From: DAOTWY01 sp003696565
GTDB lineage: Bacteria > Chloroflexota > Anaerolineae > Aggregatilineales > Phototrophicaceae
Assembly (NCBI GenBank): GCA_034435635.1
Contig: DAOTWY010000108.1
Span: forward strand, 1-10,875
DNA: 10,875 bases
Direction of reading: 5' to 3'
Shown piece by piece: positions 6,140 through 10,875 of this stretch. The translations under genes were made by a program, and so were the position numbers. The notes under the pieces are model-generated. The model did not search any database, was not told the DNA's origin, and worked only from the letters and a program-made list of their open reading frames with translations. The first letter of the stretch is position 1. Each line of letters opens with the position of its first letter.

Positions 6140-7067
6140 ACGTACTGAGCAGCATCCGCCCCACACCACTGACAACATAATCAGCTAAAATCATCGGGAT
6201 CAGCACGGTTTGCCCAATATTGAAAGTGACAGAGACACCATGAGCTGTTGCAGTCAGTTGTCCATCAATGCATGTCATTACGTGAAATGTATCATCGGTC
6301 TTAAAAGCACGCTCCCCGTTGATTTGACAAACATAAGTCGAAAAAAACGGGCTATGGAGTAACTGTGCATCTTGTGTGAGGTCAAAGGACTGGATATGTG
6401 GTAACGTTTGAACGTTAGAGACCTGCACGCCTTTTTCAATATGTAAGGTGCGTGGTTTGCCATCCAAGCCCATCCGCCCCCAATCATACAGGCGATATGT
6501 GGTATCCGACGATTGTTGAATTTCATAAAGCAAAATACCAGGTCCAATAGCATGAATAGTACCAGCCGGAATAAACAACACGTCACCTGCCTTAACATCT
6601 GCAAAGACCAGGTGTGATTCAAGTGTATTACGCTGAATCGCCGCCGCCATGGTTTGATGTGACGTACCTGGTTGAACCCCAATAACCAACTGTGCGCCAG
6701 GGTCTGCCGCTAAGATTACCCATGCCTCAGTTTTGCCACGGGGCTGTCCTTCTAATAAAGCAGCCTGAGCATCATCAGGATGAACTTGTACAGACAGCCA
6801 ATCCGACGCATCCAGCAATTTTGCCAAAAGAGGAAAGCCATCCGCAGGGTTATAGTGTGTGCCGATCAAATCTGTACCGTGTTGTTGTAACAAATCACCT
6901 AGCGTGCGTCCGGCATCGACACCATTCATAATGATGGACGTGTCATGTAATTCCCATGATTCACCGTATGGCTCATCCGTTGGTAAGGGTTTATGAAGAA
7001 CTTCGGCTAATTTTCTTCCACCCCACACTTTGACATGAAGCGTGGATTGCAATAACAATGGATACAT
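6135..7067 (-). CDS. manA: Mannose-6-phosphate isomerase, class I
   Basis: A cytoplasmic zinc enzyme interconverting fructose-6-phosphate and mannose-6-phosphate, the entry to GDP-mannose or the exit from mannose catabolism. The 310 residues fit the short Bacillus-type class I form rather than the roughly 390-residue E. coli type. The expected zinc ligands are present: Q94-V-H96 in QVHPDD, E114 in GKTEAW, and H172 in IPAGTIHAIG. The family stretch YEIQQSSDTTYRLYDWGR spans 181-198, and the N-terminus has WGG and GESWELHD. ATG at 7067 has AAGGAG eight bases upstream. It is the first gene on this strand after the divergent gap and lies 78 bases before the next gene. A mannose supply for the downstream GT-C-like protein is a reasonable but unproven link. 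Confidence 0.95.
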   Translation of the reverse strand: MYPLLLQSTLHVKVWGGRKLAEVLHKPLPTDEPYGESWELHDTSIIMNGVDAGRTLGDLLQQHGTDLIGTHYNPADGFPLLAKLLDASDWLSVQVHPDDAQAALLEGQPRGKTEAWVILAADPGAQLVIGVQPGTSHQTMAAAIQRNTLESHLVFADVKAGDVLFIPAGTIHAIGPGILLYEIQQSSDTTYRLYDWGRMGLDGKPRTLHIEKGVQVSNVQTLPHIQSFDLTQDAQLLHSPFFSTYVCQINGERAFKTDDTFHVMTCIDGQLTATAHGVSVTFNIGQTVLIPMILADYVVSGVGRMLLSTL

Positions 7068-7128
7068 AATACAAACTCCTTGTTGTAGAAAACGATTTTA
7101 GCACGTTGCTAGAGAGGATGAAGATACG
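7068..7128. promoter_or_regulatory. Divergent intergenic region with back-to-back start signals
   Basis: Only 61 bases separate manA (leftward) from the first secreted-protein gene (rightward). It holds two ribosome sites: AAGGAG at 7076-7081 on the minus strand and AGAGGA at 7113-7118 on the plus strand. A TAAAAT hexamer on the minus strand (7095-7100) could be the manA -10 box, but no convincing -35 is seen. A rightward promoter is not clear and may lie partly within manA. Both promoters would have to overlap, so mutual interference or joint control is possible. Confidence 0.4.
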
Positions 7129-7872
7129 ATGTATAGGCTCTTTTTTGTGTTGTTATTGGTATTCCCTACTTGGGCACAAGACAACATCACCGATACAGGA
7201 TGTACCATTGACCTTAGCCCAATTGCTGCGCAACTTATTCAGGCACAGGCACACGCAAGTCAAGGAGATACAACCGGCGCATTATCAATCATCGCGGATA
7301 TTCAAGCACAGTTGGATGCACTCACCGCCGCCTGTGAAGGACAAGAATCATCGGATATATCAGAAACAACTACACCACAAGCTACGCCGCAAGCATCTCA
7401 AACAATTTTATTAAGTGGCTATCAATTTGATCTACCAGCGGATTGGTTAGTCATTGACGACGCTGGGGTGACTTTAGCGGGACCGACCGATGGCGCAGCG
7501 CGAGCAATCATCCGCCCAAACGGTTTGCTACGGCAAGGAGAGCAAGCCGTTGCAATTGTCATTGGTGATGCAGCGCGTATTGCGCCAGAACTCACGCCAG
7601 ATGCGACTGCCCAAGAGATAATCACGCTTTATCGCCAGACATTTGAGCAGGATTTCAACTTTAGCCTTGATAACAACCTATCACAAATCACGATTAACAA
7701 TCGCGAATCATGGCGATTTCGTTTTAATGCCCCAGGATATAGTGGGTTGGTCAATGTGACGGTATTAGATAACGACACATTGATGTTAATTATTGTGGCA
7801 GCATCCGTTGATGAGATTGATTCAGCTGAAAGCATCCTCAACACCATTTTGGGAACCATTGATGAGATATAA
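7129..7872 (+). CDS. Secreted Cys-pair protein, paralogue 1
   Basis: No named family is certain. The 247-residue protein begins with a signal peptide (hydrophobic 4-14, likely cleavage after TWA near 16). A helical module at about 25-69 is bounded by C25 and C69, the second in ALTAAC, and could be closed by a disulfide. A low-complexity T/P/Q linker (about 79-91) follows. The C-terminal domain begins YQFDLPADWLV near 98-107, a pattern reminiscent of PsbP/Mog1-like folds, and runs to the end as alternating strands and helices. There is no lipobox, so it should be free outside the membrane. Its layout is repeated in the next gene. ATG at 7129 has AGAGGA ten bases upstream. The rightward order suggests it works with the kinase two genes on, but binding partners are unknown. 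Confidence 0.85.
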   Translation: MYRLFFVLLLVFPTWAQDNITDTGCTIDLSPIAAQLIQAQAHASQGDTTGALSIIADIQAQLDALTAACEGQESSDISETTTPQATPQASQTILLSGYQFDLPADWLVIDDAGVTLAGPTDGAARAIIRPNGLLRQGEQAVAIVIGDAARIAPELTPDATAQEIITLYRQTFEQDFNFSLDNNLSQITINNRESWRFRFNAPGYSGLVNVTVLDNDTLMLIIVAASVDEIDSAESILNTILGTIDEI

Positions 7873-7960
7873 GCGTTATAAAAATATAAGTCCGCTATAG
7901 GTTTTATCCACACGCCGTGAGACATGATGAAGTTCTTAAAAAGAGCAAAGGATGTATAAA
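7873..7960 (+). other. Intergenic gap between the secreted paralogues
   Basis: An 88-base AT-rich gap. I see no strong hairpin plus T run, so read-through from paralogue 1 is likely. TATAAA-like hexamers occur near 7877-7890, but no matching -35 box can be assigned. Confidence 0.4.
7947..7952 (+). promoter_or_regulatory. Shine-Dalgarno site deciding the start at 7961
   Basis: AAAGGA lies eight bases before ATG at 7961 and overlaps the alternative in-frame ATG at 7952, which therefore has no usable site of its own. Confidence 0.65.
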
Positions 7961-8683
7961 ATGGTTAAAAAACTTGGTCTATATTTAATTGTGATGCTGT
8001 TGATTGTGGTGCCCGTTTTTGCGCAAGATGACGACAAATTAGATAATTGTCCAGCAGATGTTACGCCGGTGATCGCCACATTAGAGGCGTTACAATGCGA
8101 GTTTGATTCCAGTGCTGACCTGGAAAAATATCTAGCAGGCTTGGCAGAGGTCATCACAGAGCTTGAAAATATTCAATCAGCTTGTACTGACCCGCTAGCG
8201 TTGACAGCCATTTATGTTGGGGAACATTTTTCCATCGATTACCCAGAAAGTTGGGTACTCAACGATCAAGATGATGAAGTCCTCATTTTGGGGTCATCAC
8301 AAGAAGCACTTGATGCGTTTGATAGCAATGATCCAGTTATGCCGTCTGGCGAATTTGGGATTGGGATATTTGTAGAAGCAGCAAGCACATTGGGCATTCC
8401 GTTGGGTAGCGGTGATCCATTCCGTCAGATTGCCGATGTTCTGATTTCAAGTTTAGATAATGATGTGGATTTTGAATTCTCTGAACCGGTATTTTTTTCA
8501 TCAAATGATCGGCGCGCCTTACGAATTGATTTTGTAGGAACAGGGATTGAAGCCGCTATTATCGTCATTGATTTGGGAGATGCCCAGTTTGCAGTGTTTA
8601 TTCCTGCGGCTGCCATTGGCGAATTAGCGAATTTTGAGTCAACATTAATGGCAATGCTTGAAACAGCAAGGTATGATCCATAA
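7961..8683 (+). CDS. Secreted Cys-pair protein, paralogue 2
   Basis: A 240-residue exported protein, apparently a diverged paralogue of its upstream neighbour. The signal peptide spans about 1-21 (MVKKLGLYLIV onward, likely cleavage after VFA before QDDD). The helical module runs from C30 to C75, with IQSAC matching LTAAC of paralogue 1 and nearly the same cysteine spacing; an extra C46 lies between them. The T/P/Q linker is missing. The C-terminal domain opens with FSIDYPESWVL at 90-100, the counterpart of FDLPADWLV, a PsbP/Mog1-like pattern that I can only suggest. The mature protein is acidic. There is no lipobox or second membrane helix. ATG at 7961 is chosen from the ribosome site. Its stop is three bases before the kinase start, implying shared mRNA and coupled translation. 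Confidence 0.85.
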   Translation: MVKKLGLYLIVMLLIVVPVFAQDDDKLDNCPADVTPVIATLEALQCEFDSSADLEKYLAGLAEVITELENIQSACTDPLALTAIYVGEHFSIDYPESWVLNDQDDEVLILGSSQEALDAFDSNDPVMPSGEFGIGIFVEAASTLGIPLGSGDPFRQIADVLISSLDNDVDFEFSEPVFFSSNDRRALRIDFVGTGIEAAIIVIDLGDAQFAVFIPAAAIGELANFESTLMAMLETARYDP

Positions 8684-8686
8684 ATA

Positions 8687-10875
8687 ATGACACAGATTAG
8701 CGGACGCTATAACCTTATTCAAGAAATTGGTAAAGGCGGCATGAGTACGGTTTTCTTGGCTGATGACCGCCTAACCGGTCAAAAAGTTGCGCTCAAGCGT
8801 GTGCTTGAATCCCACAGTGGCATCGGTCCATTAGCACTTGGCGAAGATGTACGGGTAGCGTTAGCACAAGAATTTCGATTATTAGCCTCACTGCGCCATC
8901 CAAACATTATCAGCGTGTTAGACTATGGGTTTGATGACACAATAACATCTGAAGGCATGGGGTATCCATATTACACAATGGATTTTTTGCCAGAAGCAAT
9001 CACCCTATTACAAGCATGCCAAGATGAGGTGTTGGAAGGTAAAGTTGACTTATTCATTCAAATGCTGCAAGCGTTGACATACCTCCATCGGCGCGGCATT
9101 ATTCACCGTGATATCAAACCTAGCAATGTTTTGGTTGATGCCAAGCGACAGGTCAAACTATTAGACTTTGGACTATCTGTTATGCGCGGGCAACAAACAG
9201 AACACACGTCAGGCACATTGACATACATGGCACCCGAGGTTTTAAAGGGAGAGTTCGCTACAGAAGCATCTGACTTATATGCGGTTGGGGTGATGCTATA
9301 TGAAGTGTTCGCCGGTAAGCATCCTTTTCATAACAACAACATCACCCATTTAATTCAAGATATTTTTCATCAAACACCAGATACAAGTCTAATAGATGCC
9401 CCAGAGGCAATTGTATCTATCACACAGCGTCTTTTACATAAATCCCCCTCTGCGCGCTATCAATCCGCTGATGAAGTCATTGCAGACCTGACTCGCGCAA
9501 TTCACCGTCAACCACCAAAAGAAACCAACGCAATCCGTGAGAGCTTTTTACAAGCCTCAGCGTTAGTTGGGCGTGATGATGAATTAGCACAGATGATGAC
9601 TGTTTTGGATCAAACAATTAGCGGTGAAGGTTCAGCGTGGCTAATTGGTGGAGAAAGCGGCGTAGGGAAATCCCGCTTTGTGGATGAAGTTCGCATCCGT
9701 GCGTTGGTGCAAGGGGTCATGGTGCTGCGTGGGCAGGCAGTCAGTGAAGGGAGTGCAGCATATCAAGTTTGGCGTGGTGTGGTACGTTGGTTAGCATTGG
9801 TGGCAGGGATCAATGCACACGAAGCGGGTATACTACAAGCAGACCTCGTGCCAGATATCAGCACATTAATTAATAAGCCAGCAGTTGATCCTCCCCCATT
9901 AGACCCACAAGCCTCTCAAACACGGGTGCAGGCATTAATTTTAGACTTATTCCGTCGAATTCAGCGAGATAACCCGCGCCCAATGATGGTCATTTTGGAA
10001 GATTTACATTGGGCTGGTAGCGAGGATTTATCGTTATTACAACGATTAAACCAAATCGTCAGCAAGATGCCAATTATGATTATTGGCACATATCGAGATG
10101 ATGAACGTCCAAACCTGCCCCAAATATTGCCAAGCATGAACCAATTATCACTCAAGCGGCTCAACGCGGCGAGCATTGCAGCTTTGAGCGAAACCATGCT
10201 AGGCACAAGCGGACGATTGCCCGAAGTCATTGATTTATTACAACGTGAGACAGAAGGCAATGTCTACTTTTTGGTGGAAGTCGTCAGAGTATTAGCGGAA
10301 GATGTCGGCGCGCTTGACCAAATCGGTACAATGACTCTGCCGGAACACGTTTTTGCTGGGGGGATTCAACGTATTGTACAGCGGCGGTTGAATATCGTCT
10401 CTCGTGAGGATTATGAGTTGCTGCGGGTGGCAGCGGTAATTGGGCGAGAGATTGACATTGACTTAATGCGTTTGATCGCCCCGGAAAAAGACATTGATCA
10501 ATGGTTAGCAGCATGTAGTGATGCAGCCGTGCTAGATGTCGCTAATACGGGCATGGTTGAAGCACGATGGCGGTTCGCACACGATAAGTTGCGGGAAAGC
10601 CTGCTAGATGAACTGACCCCAACCCAACGACGAGAGATCAACATCCGTGTGGCGCGGGCACTTGAAGCTTACTGTGGTGATGACCCGTTGAAAATCCATA
10701 AGATGACCCCCGCATTGGCATATCATTGGTCACAGGCAGGCAATACAGAAAAAGAACGGAATTATACCATCACTGCCGGTGAGCAAAGTTTGCATACCGG
10801 TGCATATCAAGAAGCTGTGGATTATTTAAAGCGTGCGCTAGAGCTGTATGATCGAAGTGATTCATCTCGATTAGC
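8687..10875 (+). CDS. Ser/Thr protein kinase fused to AAA ATPase and TPR region (PknK-like), right end missing
   Basis: The frame is open from ATG 8687 to the window edge, giving 729 residues with the 3' end cut off. Residues 1-275 are a complete Hanks-type kinase: glycine loop GKGGMSTV (15-22), K37 in VALK, E62, HRDIKPSN with D142, DFG at 160-162, APE at 182-184 and D196-L-Y-A-V-G. A STAND/AAA_16-type ATPase follows: VGRDDE at 294-299, Walker A GGESGVGKS at 321-329, Walker B LEDLHW at 437-442 and GTYRDDE at 467-473. A winged-helix-like stretch includes RFAHDKLRE near 629-637, and TPR-like helices begin near 690 (GAYQEAVDYLKRALEL). Mycobacterial PknK has a related plan. No membrane helix is seen in this part. 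The start lies three bases after the upstream stop without a good ribosome site (AAGGT is 14 bases away), so translation is probably coupled. Confidence 0.93.
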   Translation, partial: MTQISGRYNLIQEIGKGGMSTVFLADDRLTGQKVALKRVLESHSGIGPLALGEDVRVALAQEFRLLASLRHPNIISVLDYGFDDTITSEGMGYPYYTMDFLPEAITLLQACQDEVLEGKVDLFIQMLQALTYLHRRGIIHRDIKPSNVLVDAKRQVKLLDFGLSVMRGQQTEHTSGTLTYMAPEVLKGEFATEASDLYAVGVMLYEVFAGKHPFHNNNITHLIQDIFHQTPDTSLIDAPEAIVSITQRLLHKSPSARYQSADEVIADLTRAIHRQPPKETNAIRESFLQASALVGRDDELAQMMTVLDQTISGEGSAWLIGGESGVGKSRFVDEVRIRALVQGVMVLRGQAVSEGSAAYQVWRGVVRWLALVAGINAHEAGILQADLVPDISTLINKPAVDPPPLDPQASQTRVQALILDLFRRIQRDNPRPMMVILEDLHWAGSEDLSLLQRLNQIVSKMPIMIIGTYRDDERPNLPQILPSMNQLSLKRLNAASIAALSETMLGTSGRLPEVIDLLQRETEGNVYFLVEVVRVLAEDVGALDQIGTMTLPEHVFAGGIQRIVQRRLNIVSREDYELLRVAAVIGREIDIDLMRLIAPEKDIDQWLAACSDAAVLDVANTGMVEARWRFAHDKLRESLLDELTPTQRREINIRVARALEAYCGDDPLKIHKMTPALAYHWSQAGNTEKERNYTITAGEQSLHTGAYQEAVDYLKRALELYDRSDSSRL

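Noticed and set aside
6278..6682. 134-codon open frame on the minus strand in another frame of manA
   Set aside because: It lies wholly within manA, whose catalytic motifs are intact, and its translation resembles no protein and has shadow-frame composition.
7129..7210. Lipoprotein processing at C25 of secreted paralogue 1
   Set aside because: The residues before C25 are polar (ITDTG) and lie after the likely cleavage site. There is no lipobox.
7952..7961. ATG at 7952 for secreted paralogue 2
   Set aside because: It overlaps the AAAGGA site and has no ribosome site of its own; the ATG at 7961 is correctly spaced.
9961..10514. Two minus-strand open frames of 76 and 99 codons
   Set aside because: They are antisense to the uninterrupted kinase-ATPase gene, which has clear domain motifs on the plus strand.

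Overview
The window looks like a chromosomal stretch from a member of the Chloroflexota, most likely an Anaerolineae-type lineage. This is inferred from protein style: a PknK-like kinase/ATPase/TPR fusion, secreted proteins with T/P/Q-rich linkers, a membrane-anchored TPR protein with a TxTPxPP stretch, and a small GT-C-like membrane protein. Base composition is moderate to AT-leaning and looks even across the window. I see no insertion sequence, tRNA, rRNA, CRISPR array or phage gene.

Positions 1-140 hold no gene. They carry an AT-rich end and a nested inverted repeat, whose inner hairpin is a plausible terminator for the leftward gene set.

Positions 141-7067 carry seven genes on the minus strand. 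In transcription order they are: class I mannose-6-phosphate isomerase (manA-like); an unrecognised 201-residue helical protein; a short GT-C-type membrane protein; RNA 2',3'-cyclic phosphodiesterase (thpR); a HEAT-like four-helix membrane protein; a membrane-anchored TPR protein; and a fumarylacetoacetate hydrolase (FAH) family enzyme. From the 201-residue gene onward, neighbours are 5 bases apart or overlap by 4 to 15 bases, so these six are almost certainly one translationally coupled operon. manA sits 78 bases upstream and may be read through. ManA makes or uses mannose-6-phosphate, and GT-C enzymes often use polyprenyl-phosphate sugars, so a link to cell-surface glycan or glycoprotein is possible but unproven.

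A 61-base divergent gap (7068-7128) separates this set from three rightward genes. The first two are secreted proteins that look like diverged paralogues: signal peptide, a helical module bounded by two cysteines about 44 residues apart, then a domain opening with an F-x-[LY]-P-x-x-W pattern. The third starts 3 bases after the second ends. It is a Ser/Thr kinase fused to an AAA-type ATPase and a TPR-like region, and it runs off the right edge. The arrangement of two exported paralogues plus a PknK-like regulator is the best candidate here for an undescribed system, possibly envelope sensing coupled to a cytoplasmic switch. That role is inference only.
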